Shown here in pieces: positions 26,431 to 33,184 of a stretch of 64,000 nucleotides of DNA. The stretch is from positions 1 through 64,000 of the forward strand of contig UQYI01000011.1 in the NCBI GenBank assembly GCA_900545265.1. The letters run 5' to 3'. How positions within the stretch are numbered: position 1 is the first letter of the stretch; each line of letters opens with the position of its first letter. Source of the stretch: an uncultured Eubacteriales bacterium. Lineage in GTDB: Bacteria; Bacillota; Clostridia; Christensenellales; CAG-138. A model generated the notes under the pieces. It searched no databases. It was not told the DNA's origin and saw only the letters and a program-made list of their open reading frames with translations. The position numbers and the translations under genes were made by a program.

Positions 26431-26455
26431 AAAAAAGCGGCTCATAAGGAGCCGC
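26431..26455 (-). terminator. Terminator of the Nudix/nitrilase operon
   Basis: GCGGCTC/GAGCCGC stem (26437-26455) followed on the minus strand by six T (26431-26436). Confidence 0.9.
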
Positions 26456-26466
26456 CGCGCAAAGTA

Positions 26467-27300
26467 TTATTTTTCCGGATGCAGGGGTTGACCGATGGCC
26501 ATGACCTGCCGCCAGCGAGGCGCCGGGCCGTCATCTCCCCAGTATTCTTCTAAATGCAGGATACGTCCCTGCCGAAGTGTAAAAAAGGATACCGCATGCA
26601 GGGCGGGTCCCCCTTCCCTACCCCGGACAGCCACCACAGTGACCAGCCGATCTTTCAGGAATTCTGCCCGGAGAATCTCTCCTTCCCATCGGCCGGGATA
26701 CTCACAATTAGCCCGGATAAATGCCCGCCAGGTGAACCGTTCATTGGTATTAGGCCAGTCTATCAGTGCCTCCGGCCAGAAAAAGGGCTCCATGGCGGAG
26801 GCATCCTGGGCAAGGACAGCCCGCCAATACGCTTTGTAATCAAACCCGTCCTGCCGCCACTTTTTAAGTGCAGGACGATTAGGGGGCATCAGCTCCTCCT
26901 CATTGGGAAGTTCCTCCCGGGCAAAAAAGCGAAGCTCTGTGACCTCGTCCGGCTGAGGACGAAGCTCCCCGTGATACTCCCGGCACAAATACACCGCATC
27001 CAGGTTGGAAACTCTGTCCCCGTTAGGATATGTATAGGCCATCTCCGGTCCGGAAAACAGGCCGAACAAAGTCATTTTTTCAGCTATAAGTCCGGTTTCC
27101 TCCAACAATTCCCGGCGAGCGGCGTCTTCCACGGATTCATACAACTCCACGGCACCTCCGGCATACGCCCAAAGGCCGTTATCCCGGCGTTTTTCCAGCA
27201 GCACCCGATCCTGACTGTCTACCACCATGACGCTGGCTCCAGCCTGCATCAATGGGCGATTGCCCAACAGTTTTCTCAGATCCATTATGTATTCAGACAT
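26467..27300 (-). CDS. Nudix hydrolase fused to an NTF2/SnoaL-like domain
   Basis: This is a 277-aa cytoplasmic two-domain protein. Residues 15-150 are a Nudix hydrolase with the box GGAVELYESVEDAARRELLEETGL. Residues 165-270 look like an NTF2/SnoaL-like domain (YWRAVLAQDASAMEPFFWPEALIDW, then GPALHAVSFFTLRQGRI, ending HLEEYWGDDGPAP). The nuclear-transport-like domain commonly binds small molecules; its pairing with a Nudix enzyme may set substrate choice. It is 18 bases after a nitrilase-family gene and closed by a strong terminator, so the two form an operon. Confidence 0.85.
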   Translation of the reverse strand: MSEYIMDLRKLLGNRPLMQAGASVMVVDSQDRVLLEKRRDNGLWAYAGGAVELYESVEDAARRELLEETGLIAEKMTLFGLFSGPEMAYTYPNGDRVSNLDAVYLCREYHGELRPQPDEVTELRFFAREELPNEEELMPPNRPALKKWRQDGFDYKAYWRAVLAQDASAMEPFFWPEALIDWPNTNERFTWRAFIRANCEYPGRWEGEILRAEFLKDRLVTVVAVRGREGGPALHAVSFFTLRQGRILHLEEYWGDDGPAPRWRQVMAIGQPLHPEK

Positions 27301-27318
27301 AAAACCTCCCGCAGCATT

Positions 27319-28038
27319 TCAGTCGAGTTCCACCAGCAGCAATTCTTCCCGTCTCATGGGCAGTTCCCGGAGGACCTTGCCGTTCTCAAACAAACAGGCG
27401 CCGCCAGAGGCCCCGGCCTCCCGGCAAAGAGAATTTATCAACAGAACCTGAGAACAGCATTTCTTCGCCTGAAGGGCATACTCGTCTTTTGCGTTGCCCT
27501 CCCATTCCTCCGGCGTATAATCAATGTATACCGGCCAGAAAAGCAAGTCCTCTCCCAGAGCAAACCGTTCCGGAAAGTCCCAAAGATCTCCGCATAAGCC
27601 TATCAGGCACTTCTTGTTCCGGTAGGAGAACACGATCGGTTCTACTCCCTCACGATAGTGGGCATCCGTTCGTGTATATTCCTTCCACCCCCAGGAAATC
27701 CGGCGATAATTCTGTGTCAGCCTTCCGCCTTCAATAAGAGCGCAGGAGGAATACAGGCTCTCCCCTTCCTTTTCTATATAACCCAAAAGCAGGTCGATGC
27801 CAAGTCCGGCGGAAAGTGCTTTCAGCCGGGTAAAGACGGAAGAATCCGTCCTGACAGCTATGTTTGTGTCTGTCTCATAAGACCAGCTTAAGGCATCAAA
27901 GCCTTGCAGAAAGGCCTCTCCAAAGCAGATCAGTTCTGCCCCGCGGCGCCGGGCCTCCCGCGCCCAATGTTCTATCTGTGTCAGATTAAATGCCATGTCA
28001 CCGTTTACAAACCGGCTTCCTGCCAAAGCAACCTTCAT
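27319..28038 (-). CDS. Carbon-nitrogen hydrolase (nitrilase superfamily)
   Basis: This is a 239-aa cytoplasmic amidase-like enzyme. The catalytic triad can be placed as Glu in CFGEAFLQGF, Lys in WGWKEYTR and Cys in GLCGDLWDF. The start MKVALAGS at 28038 follows AGGAGGAG; the longer frame is not supported. The substrate is unknown; the family covers amides, nitriles and N-carbamoyl compounds. It is cotranscribed with the Nudix fusion gene downstream, pointing to a shared nucleotide or amide salvage task, which is inference. Confidence 0.88.
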   Translation of the reverse strand: MKVALAGSRFVNGDMAFNLTQIEHWAREARRRGAELICFGEAFLQGFDALSWSYETDTNIAVRTDSSVFTRLKALSAGLGIDLLLGYIEKEGESLYSSCALIEGGRLTQNYRRISWGWKEYTRTDAHYREGVEPIVFSYRNKKCLIGLCGDLWDFPERFALGEDLLFWPVYIDYTPEEWEGNAKDEYALQAKKCCSQVLLINSLCREAGASGGACLFENGKVLRELPMRREELLLVELD

Positions 28039-28080
28039 GTTTCTCCTCCTGCTGCTTCCTGATATGCCCGGAACATTTTC

Positions 28081-28109
28081 AGTATGCCATGGAACCATTT
28101 CGTTGTAAA
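28081..28109 (-). promoter_or_regulatory. Promoter of the nitrilase/Nudix operon
   Basis: On the minus strand TTTACA (28104-28109) and TGG-CATACT (hexamer 28081-28086) are 17 bases apart. Confidence 0.5.
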
Positions 28110-28195
28110 CAGCAAAGCCGTGAAAATATGCATTGCATTATCCCGTGGATGCCGTTGACCGCAACGTCAAAACGCACGGCAGAACAAAGACAAAC

Positions 28196-28222
28196 AAAAG
28201 CCCAGATTTACTCTGAGCTTTT
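28196..28222 (-). terminator. Terminator of the suppressor-of-fused domain gene
   Basis: An imperfect stem AAAAGC(T)CAG/CTG(G)GCTTTT is followed on the minus strand by TTGTTTGT. Confidence 0.6.
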
Positions 28223-28273
28223 GCTGGGACATCCAAAGAATTTCCTTCTGAGTATAAACCCCTTAAAAGATAT

Positions 28274-28885
28274 TCAGAATTTCTTGCTTCGATTTCTTTC
28301 AGACAGAAAATGCTTATGCGCATTTCCATCTTCCGGAAACAGGTATTCACTGAATTGCTGCGGACCGATTTTCACCAACCGATCAAAATCATCTTTGTTC
28401 AAGAGCACAACCAAAAGGCAAGCGATATCTGTAAACAGCCCTGATTTGTAATGCAATATACCGTAATCAAACATTTGAGGAAATTCAATAAAAGCAGCAA
28501 CCATTTCGTCGGCTTCATCCTCGTTTTTCCATTCAATGCTATGCCCGTAAGTAATACTGATTTTATTGGCAAAGGAATAGCGGGAAATCATCCAAAGCTT
28601 CTGACAGTACCAGAGAGCGGTATCTTTATCATTCATATCCGCATCTTTATCGATGAGCATAATATACTCGTTTTGTCTGGCTATTGCGCCTTTTGCCGAT
28701 GGCATTTTATAGTCGCTTGCTCCCATGGTGACCATTTTCCAATACGGAAATTTATCGTTCGGACCATAAAGAAGAATGTCTATATGGAATTCATTCATGG
28801 CGGTCGGATGTATCACTTGTTCGTTTTTTTGCCCAAAGTATTTATCACAATGCCGAATAAACAGATCCATTTGTCTTGTAGTCAT
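28274..28885 (-). CDS. Suppressor-of-fused domain protein
   Basis: This is a 203-aa cytoplasmic protein of the SUFU-like domain family, common in bacteria and sometimes found as an immunity protein in polymorphic toxin loci. Typical pieces are NEFHIDILLYGPNDKFPYWKMV, TMGASDYKMP and the central EYIMLI. Its lower GC content than neighbouring genes hints at recent acquisition. There is no adjacent toxin gene. Function here is unknown; orphan immunity protein is a possibility only. Confidence 0.8.
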   Translation of the reverse strand: MTTRQMDLFIRHCDKYFGQKNEQVIHPTAMNEFHIDILLYGPNDKFPYWKMVTMGASDYKMPSAKGAIARQNEYIMLIDKDADMNDKDTALWYCQKLWMISRYSFANKISITYGHSIEWKNEDEADEMVAAFIEFPQMFDYGILHYKSGLFTDIACLLVVLLNKDDFDRLVKIGPQQFSEYLFPEDGNAHKHFLSERNRSKKF

Positions 28886-28980
28886 AAAACCTCCGCCTTT
28901 CGTGATACGTATATTATTTGATCCTTGCCATGCAAAGTGCGAACTACCTGTCTACCGCCAAAATGAACTTGTTTTTCTAA

Positions 28981-29013
28981 AAAAAGAGCACTGCTTTTGC
29001 AATGCTCTTTTTT
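28981..29013 (-). terminator. Terminator of the tRNA cluster
   Basis: A long hairpin (AAAGAGCA...TGCTCTTT) with A and T runs on both sides. It ends the Val-Asp-Phe-Gly-Cys tRNA transcript and may also block the other strand. Confidence 0.85.
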
Positions 29014-29014
29014 A

Positions 29015-29088
29015 TGGAGGCACCACCCGGAATCGAACCGGGGATAAGGGTTTTGCAGACCCGTGCCTTACCGCTTGGCCATGGTGCC
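29015..29088 (-). tRNA. tRNA-Cys (GCA)
   Basis: Cloverleaf starting GGCACCATGGCC, anticodon loop CTGCAAA, T-loop GGTTCGATTCC, with CCA encoded. It is the last of five tRNAs in one transcript. Confidence 0.95.
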
Positions 29089-29094
29089 AGCAAA

Positions 29095-29170
29095 TGGAGC
29101 GGGAAACGGGGCTCGAACCCGCCACCTCGGCCTTGGCAAGGCCGCGCTCTACCAAATGAGCTATTCCCGC
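29095..29170 (-). tRNA. tRNA-Gly (GCC)
   Basis: Acceptor GCGGGAA pairs with TTCCCGC, anticodon GCC in CTTGCCAAG, and CCA is encoded. Confidence 0.95.
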
Positions 29171-29179
29171 ATAAAAAAA

Positions 29180-29256
29180 TGGTGCCTCAGAGTGGACTTG
29201 AACCACCGACACAGGGATTTTCAGTCCCTTGCTCTACCAACTGAGCTACCGAGGCA
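29180..29256 (-). tRNA. tRNA-Phe (GAA)
   Basis: Acceptor TGCCTCG pairs with TGAGGCA, anticodon GAA in ACTGAAAAT, and CCA is encoded. Confidence 0.95.
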
Positions 29257-29258
29257 CA

Positions 29259-29335
29259 TGGCGACCCGGAGGGGGCTCGAACCCCTGACCTCCAGCGTGA
29301 CAGGCTGGCGTACTAACCAACTGTACTACCGGGCC
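29259..29335 (-). tRNA. tRNA-Asp (GTC)
   Basis: Acceptor GGCCCGG pairs with CCGGGTC, anticodon GTC in CCTGTCACG, and CCA is encoded. It is three bases from tRNA-Phe. Confidence 0.95.
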
Positions 29336-29338
29336 GAA

Positions 29339-29414
29339 TGGTGGGAACAACAGGGCTCGAACCTGTGACACCTTGCTTGTAAGGCAAGTGCTCTCCCAGC
29401 TGAGCTATGCTCCC
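29339..29414 (-). tRNA. tRNA-Val (TAC)
   Basis: Acceptor GGGAGCA, anticodon TAC in CCTTACAAG, and CCA is encoded. It is the first tRNA of the cluster, about 20 bases after the predicted transcription start. Confidence 0.95.
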
Positions 29415-29435
29415 GAAAGGCTTGACGCGAGGATT

Positions 29436-29464
29436 ATAATAGCAAACTTTTCCGCATCTGTCAA
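29436..29464 (-). promoter_or_regulatory. Consensus promoter of the tRNA cluster, overlapping a stop codon
   Basis: On the minus strand a perfect TTGACA (29459-29464) and TATTAT (29436-29441) are 17 bases apart. The TGA inside the -35 hexamer is also the stop codon of the upstream LCP-like gene. Confidence 0.9.
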
Positions 29465-30324
29465 CCGGCTGAGAAAAAATTCTTCAAAATATTTTTTTCG
29501 TCTTCCTCCATGTTGGCTGGGATCAACAAAAGCTCCATGTTTTTGCAGCGTTTTATGGCGCCTCCCAGCTTCCATACCTGGCTTTTGTTAAGGCTGCTGC
29601 CCCACAGGCCCCGCATCGCCCGTTCCAACAGGAGTCCCTTCAAGGGAGAAATATTCTTCAGATCCCTGTAAAGTTCTGCTCCTAGCAGGAGCATGGCTCT
29701 GACTCTGGCCTCTCCCTGGGCTTCCATAGCCGCTTTTTCCTGAAGAAGGTACGCATCCGCTGCCTTTGTTTCCCGGATCAGAGCTTCCAATCCTTCCATC
29801 TCTACATATATATATTCCTGAAGCTGCACCCCCGTACTCTTTGCCAGCTTATTCAGTAACATCTCCATGGTCATGGCCGGTGTTTCCTCCGCAGAAAAAT
29901 CCTCCCGGCTTACTCCCAGAACGGAGAGCGTTTCTTCCCTCTGCCGTATCATAAAAACGGCGACGGGCTTTCCTGCAAGAAGGCCTGCCGCCGCGAGGGT
30001 GCGGGTGGTATCGTCATAGACTCCCAATACCGGCGGTGCTCCGGAGGCTTCCTGCACAGAACCGGGGGTAGAATAGGGGACGTTTGTTTGACTGGGAGTT
30101 TCCCATATGGGTACCAGCGGCAGCCTGTACCCCGCCGGGACTCCAGTGGGGCCGGGAGAGGTCGGCTCCGGCGTTTGAGTCGGATGAACGGACGGTGTAG
30201 GCAGCAAAGCCTTACCGGAAACGGCTCCCTCCCCCGCCGCCAGACACAGCACCAGAATAATTGCTCCGGCCAGAATGCCCACCACAATGGCCCATAAGGC
30301 CTTATCCGACAGCTTTTCCTTCAT
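29461..30324 (-). CDS. Membrane-anchored, divergent LCP-like (LytR-CpsA-Psr) protein
   Basis: This is a 287-aa protein with one N-terminal membrane helix (residues 9-30), a Pro/Thr-rich linker (about 40-80), and an extracellular domain. The domain order (VAVFMIRQREETLSVLGVSRED, TMEMLLNKLAKSTGVQ, YIYVEMEGLEALI) follows the LCP pattern, but the usual Arg and Asp catalytic residues for phosphate transfer are not evident. It may be a structural or degenerate relative. The start at 30324 has AAGGGA upstream; a start at 30405 has none. It is divergent from the ECF/kinase gene. Confidence 0.55.
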   Translation of the reverse strand: MKEKLSDKALWAIVVGILAGAIILVLCLAAGEGAVSGKALLPTPSVHPTQTPEPTSPGPTGVPAGYRLPLVPIWETPSQTNVPYSTPGSVQEASGAPPVLGVYDDTTRTLAAAGLLAGKPVAVFMIRQREETLSVLGVSREDFSAEETPAMTMEMLLNKLAKSTGVQLQEYIYVEMEGLEALIRETKAADAYLLQEKAAMEAQGEARVRAMLLLGAELYRDLKNISPLKGLLLERAMRGLWGSSLNKSQVWKLGGAIKRCKNMELLLIPANMEEDEKNILKNFFSAG

Positions 30325-30412
30325 AACACGGTTCCCTTCGGTATTGATGAAGATACTATGCCCTTTTCCGGGATTTCTATTCTTTTTCTGGGAGAACTTT
30401 TCCATTTTCAGG

Positions 30413-30441
30413 TTGCTATATACAAAAGTTTCTACTATAAT
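30413..30441 (+). promoter_or_regulatory. Promoter of the ECF/pantothenate kinase fusion gene
   Basis: TTGCTA (30413-30418) and TATAAT (30436-30441) with 17-base spacing. Confidence 0.75.
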
Positions 30442-30470
30442 CAGGGTACTTCACGGAAAGGAGTTTTTCG

Positions 30471-31832
30471 ATGAAAAACCGTAAGTCTCTCCGCGACCTG
30501 ATTTTGGCCGCTGTTCTTTGCGCATTGGTCGTGGTCATGACCGTTGTGCCTTATACAGGTTATATCACTGTAGGAGGTACCCTGGAGATCACCACCCTGC
30601 ACATCGTCACCATTCTGGCCGGTGTGCTGCTGGGGTGGAAATACGGCGCCGTGGTAGGTGCTGTTTGGGGGCTTACCTGCATTCTCCGCTGTCTGCTGGC
30701 CATGCCGTGGTTCCAGCCTTATGGGTTTGCCAACGTGTTTGTTGCCCTGTTCCCCCGGGTGCTGGTAGGAGCCGTCAGCGGTCTGGTTTTTGCTGCACTG
30801 AAAAAGACCCGCCTGACCAGAAATCTTTCCATCGGCATTGCTGCCGTAGCCGGTTCTCTGACCAACACGGTACTGGTGCTTTCCGCCATGACGATTTACT
30901 GCCGCATTCATGGTGTGGAAGGGTATGAGCAAGCCAGCGTACTGACCATTCTGCAAAGCATTGTAGCTGCTATTGCCGCCCTGAACGGCATCATTGAGAT
31001 CATTGCCGCCGTAGTGCTGGTACCCGCCGTTTACTTTGCTCTGGAACCCCGGGAACTGGTGCTGGGCATTGACATTGGCGGCAGCACCACCAAACTGGCT
31101 CTGGTCAAGGGCGGCAAGGTGCTTCGTACTCTGAAAAAAGAAGACACGGAGACTCTTGACGAAGCCCTGGACCGGATCGGTCTGAACGGTGTAAAACGGG
31201 TCGCCCTTACCGGTGTAGGCGCTTTTGGCATAGACGGGAACGTTCGCGGTCTTCCTACCACCCGCGTAGAGGAATTCAACGCTCTTTCACGCGGAGCACG
31301 AAAGTATGCTCATGTACACAACAGTCTGGTGGTGAGCGTTGGTACGGGCACTTCTTTCCTGTTGGTGAATCCCCTCTTTTCCCGGCATCTGGGCGGCACC
31401 GGTCTGGGTGGCGGCATGCTTCTTGGCATGAGCCGGGCTATGTGCGGTACTGACAACATGCAGCAATTTTACGACTTTGCTTCCAAGGGAGATCTGACAC
31501 GGGTGGATCTGGTACTGAAAGATGTTTCCTCCGGTACCGTTTCCAACCTGAAGCCGGAGACCACCGTAGCCAACTTCGGCAAGCTCAATGCGCAGACACT
31601 TACAGAGGACAGAGCCCTGGGTATTTATAATCTGGTGTTCCAGAGCATTGGTGTAATGGCCGCCTTTGCAGTAAAAGGCAGTTTCACCCGCAAGGTGCTC
31701 ATTGTAGGCACCATTGCCTCCTTCCCCGGAGTGCCTGCCATTTTGGAACAGGTCAGCGCCTTGCACAACGTACATTTCACCGTGCCCGAAAACGCCGGAT
31801 TCATTACAGCCATCGGCGCTGCTATGGAATAA
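30471..31832 (+). CDS. ECF transporter S-component fused to type II pantothenate kinase
   Basis: This is a 453-aa membrane protein with two functions in one chain. Residues 1-190 form an ECF S-component of about six helices (GGTLEITTLHIVTILAGVL, LGWKYGAVVGAVWGL, LFPRVLVGAVSGL), the substrate-capture part of a group II vitamin importer. Residues 195-453 are a type II pantothenate kinase like staphylococcal CoaW: GIDIGGSTTKLAL phosphate loop, VGTGTSF, GGTGLGGGMLLG and TTVANFG. The natural reading is pantothenate uptake followed at once by phosphorylation, the first step of CoA synthesis. The shared EcfAAT energising module is not in this window. GGAG precedes the start. Confidence 0.88.
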   Translation: MKNRKSLRDLILAAVLCALVVVMTVVPYTGYITVGGTLEITTLHIVTILAGVLLGWKYGAVVGAVWGLTCILRCLLAMPWFQPYGFANVFVALFPRVLVGAVSGLVFAALKKTRLTRNLSIGIAAVAGSLTNTVLVLSAMTIYCRIHGVEGYEQASVLTILQSIVAAIAALNGIIEIIAAVVLVPAVYFALEPRELVLGIDIGGSTTKLALVKGGKVLRTLKKEDTETLDEALDRIGLNGVKRVALTGVGAFGIDGNVRGLPTTRVEEFNALSRGARKYAHVHNSLVVSVGTGTSFLLVNPLFSRHLGGTGLGGGMLLGMSRAMCGTDNMQQFYDFASKGDLTRVDLVLKDVSSGTVSNLKPETTVANFGKLNAQTLTEDRALGIYNLVFQSIGVMAAFAVKGSFTRKVLIVGTIASFPGVPAILEQVSALHNVHFTVPENAGFITAIGAAME

Positions 31833-31918
31833 AAAGCCTGTTTTACTTGAAAACTGCGGGGAGAAAAAGGATGCTTTCTTTTTTCTTAAAAATATTTTCT
31901 GTTTTTTCAAAAAAAAGC

Positions 31919-31947
31919 TTGCATTTTCTTCTCCCTGCCAGTATAAT
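31919..31947 (+). promoter_or_regulatory. Promoter of tRNA-Thr
   Basis: TTGCAT (31919-31924) and TATAAT (31942-31947) with 17-base spacing, just ahead of the tRNA. Confidence 0.85.
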
Positions 31948-31959
31948 AGCTCTTGCAGC

Positions 31960-32036
31960 GCTGGTGTAGCTCAGTTGGTAGAGCGCGTCATTGGTAATGA
32001 CGAGGTTCATGGGTCCGACTCCCATCACCAGCTCCA
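31960..32036 (+). tRNA. tRNA-Thr (GGT)
   Basis: Acceptor GCTGGTG pairs with CACCAGC, anticodon GGT in ATTGGTAAT, and CCA is encoded. It is a single-gene transcript with its own terminator. Confidence 0.96.
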
Positions 32037-32039
32037 ACG

Positions 32040-32068
32040 AAAGCCATTCCTTAAGGGATGGCTTTTTG
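32040..32068 (+). terminator. Terminator of tRNA-Thr
   Basis: AAAGCCAT pairs with ATGGCTTT in a long hairpin followed by T-rich sequence. Confidence 0.9.
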
Positions 32069-32241
32069 TTTGTTTTTTAAAAAATCTGACATTTACTTCA
32101 TGCAAAAAAGCGGCATATGCGCCGCTCTGTTTTCTGTTCACTATATGCTTTTAAGTTCTTTTTGCAGGACGTTGAGGACTTAAAGGCCCACTCATTTTCC
32201 GTTTGCCGGGAATTCTCGGCACAGCAGAGCCCCTTCCGTAT

Positions 32242-32465
32242 TTACCGAAAGTCAAACAGTTCCTTTGGTGTGATCTCCAGCACCTCGCAAAGCTTAAATA
32301 TTACATCAAAGGATACGCCCACATTCCCCAGTTCAATGGCACTTATGTGGCTGCGGTCAATATCTACCAGTTCCGCCAGCTGCAATTGTGTCAGTTTTTT
32401 TGTTTCCGGTAATATACCACGTTCAATCCGAATTTTTCATACAGCGGCTTATATTCCTTCTTCAA
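32242..32465 (-). pseudogene. Small XRE-family regulator interrupted by a -1 frame change at A_AAA_AAC
   Basis: Two overlapping frames together encode a typical 73-aa XRE helix-turn-helix protein. The first frame reads KKEYKPLYEKFGLNVVYYRKQKN then stops at TGA (32392-32394 region). The -1 frame continues LTQLQLAELVDIDRSHISAIE and ends ELFDFR at 32242. The junction is CAA AAA AAC TGA, a run of seven A with the heptamer A_AAA_AAC in the correct phase. Either one A has been lost (mutation or read error) or a -1 ribosomal slip makes the full protein. The start is a TTG at 32465 behind GGGGGTG, or a GTG at 32474. Its low GC differs from its neighbours. Confidence 0.8.
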
Positions 32466-32541
32466 TGGCTGCACCCCCGTTCCGTATCATTGTATAGAGT
32501 GTGCCCCAATCATTAAACCTTCTTACAGTGTCGTTACGAGA

Positions 32542-32570
32542 TTGACACAGGTCATTTAACTTGTTATGCT
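32542..32570 (+). promoter_or_regulatory. Consensus promoter ahead of a candidate small RNA
   Basis: Perfect TTGACA (32542-32547), 17-base spacer and TATGCT (32565-32570). The next gene start is 175 bases away and has its own -10 element. Confidence 0.7.
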
Positions 32571-32576
32571 AAATAT

Positions 32577-32654
32577 GTAGAGTTCCTCCGGCCAGATCGT
32601 CCGAACACAGGGGCCCAGATGCCTGCCGGAGGCAATTTCAAGTTCTCTCTTTTT
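32577..32654 (+). ncRNA. Candidate small structured RNA upstream of ridA
   Basis: The transcript predicted from the promoter at 32542 would begin near here. It can form a perfect 8-bp stem CCTCCGGC (32585-32592) with GCCGGAGG (32625-32632), and an outer AGAG/CTCT pairing directly before a T-run at 32650-32654. A competing hairpin TGCCT-GCCGG-AGGCA uses the same 3' strand. It has no open reading frame of note and does not match SRP RNA, 6S RNA or a riboswitch I recognise. The alternative is a ridA leader. Confidence 0.35.
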
Positions 32655-32707
32655 AATACCCCCATGCGGTATATTTCAATTTAGCTGTTCCCGCAGGCGG
32701 ACTTTTA

Positions 32708-32716
32708 TGCTATACT
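32708..32716 (+). promoter_or_regulatory. Extended -10 element before ridA
   Basis: TGCTATACT lies about 30 bases before the ridA start codon; no good -35 hexamer is present. Confidence 0.4.
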
Positions 32717-32745
32717 GAAAGAAAAAGATTGGAGTGTATTGTTTT

Positions 32746-33120
32746 ATGAAGAAAACCGTTACCGCCCCCAATGCCCCCGCTGCCATCGGCCCTTATAGCC
32801 ATGCCGTAACTACCGACAGTCTGGTGTTTACCTCCGGTCAGCTGGGCATTGATCCGGCCACCGGCAAGCTCCCTGAAGGCGTGGAAGCCCAAGCCCGTCA
32901 GGCCCTGGAAAACCTGAAAGCCGTGCTTACAGCCGCAGGCGCCAGTTTGCAAACCGTGGTCAAGACCACTGTATTCGTCAAGAATATGAGTGATTTCAAG
33001 GCTGTCAATGCCATTTATGCCGAGTACTTCCCCCAGGACTGCCCCGCCCGCTCCTGTGTGGAGGTCGCTGCTCTTCCCGCAGGCGGTCTGGTGGAAGTGG
33101 AAGCCATTGCTGTAAAGTAA
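32746..33120 (+). CDS. ridA: RidA family enamine/imine deaminase
   Basis: RidA hydrolyses reactive 2-aminoacrylate and similar enamines released by PLP enzymes; it is cytoplasmic and trimeric. The 124-aa length and motifs fit: NAPAAIGPYSHAV at the start, VFTSGQLGIDPATGKLP, VVKTTVFVKNM and the C-terminal ARSCVEVAALPAGGLVEVEAIA with the active-site Arg. GGAG lies upstream at slightly long spacing. It is followed by a hairpin and trmO. Confidence 0.95.
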   Translation: MKKTVTAPNAPAAIGPYSHAVTTDSLVFTSGQLGIDPATGKLPEGVEAQARQALENLKAVLTAAGASLQTVVKTTVFVKNMSDFKAVNAIYAEYFPQDCPARSCVEVAALPAGGLVEVEAIAVK

Positions 33121-33132
33121 ACCGTACATATT

Positions 33133-33173
33133 CAGGCCGGGGGTCGGCTTGCCTGCTGCCCCGGCCTGATTTT
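33133..33173 (+). terminator. Hairpin after ridA
   Basis: CAGGCCGGGG (33133-33142) pairs with CCCCGGCCTG (33159-33168), followed by ATTTTC. Confidence 0.65.
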
Positions 33174-33184
33174 CAGAGACCGAT

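Noticed and set aside
32577..32654. Known structural RNAs (SRP RNA, 6S RNA, guanidine or fluoride switch) for the candidate small RNA
   Set aside because: Their conserved loops were looked for and not found; only a generic candidate is reported.
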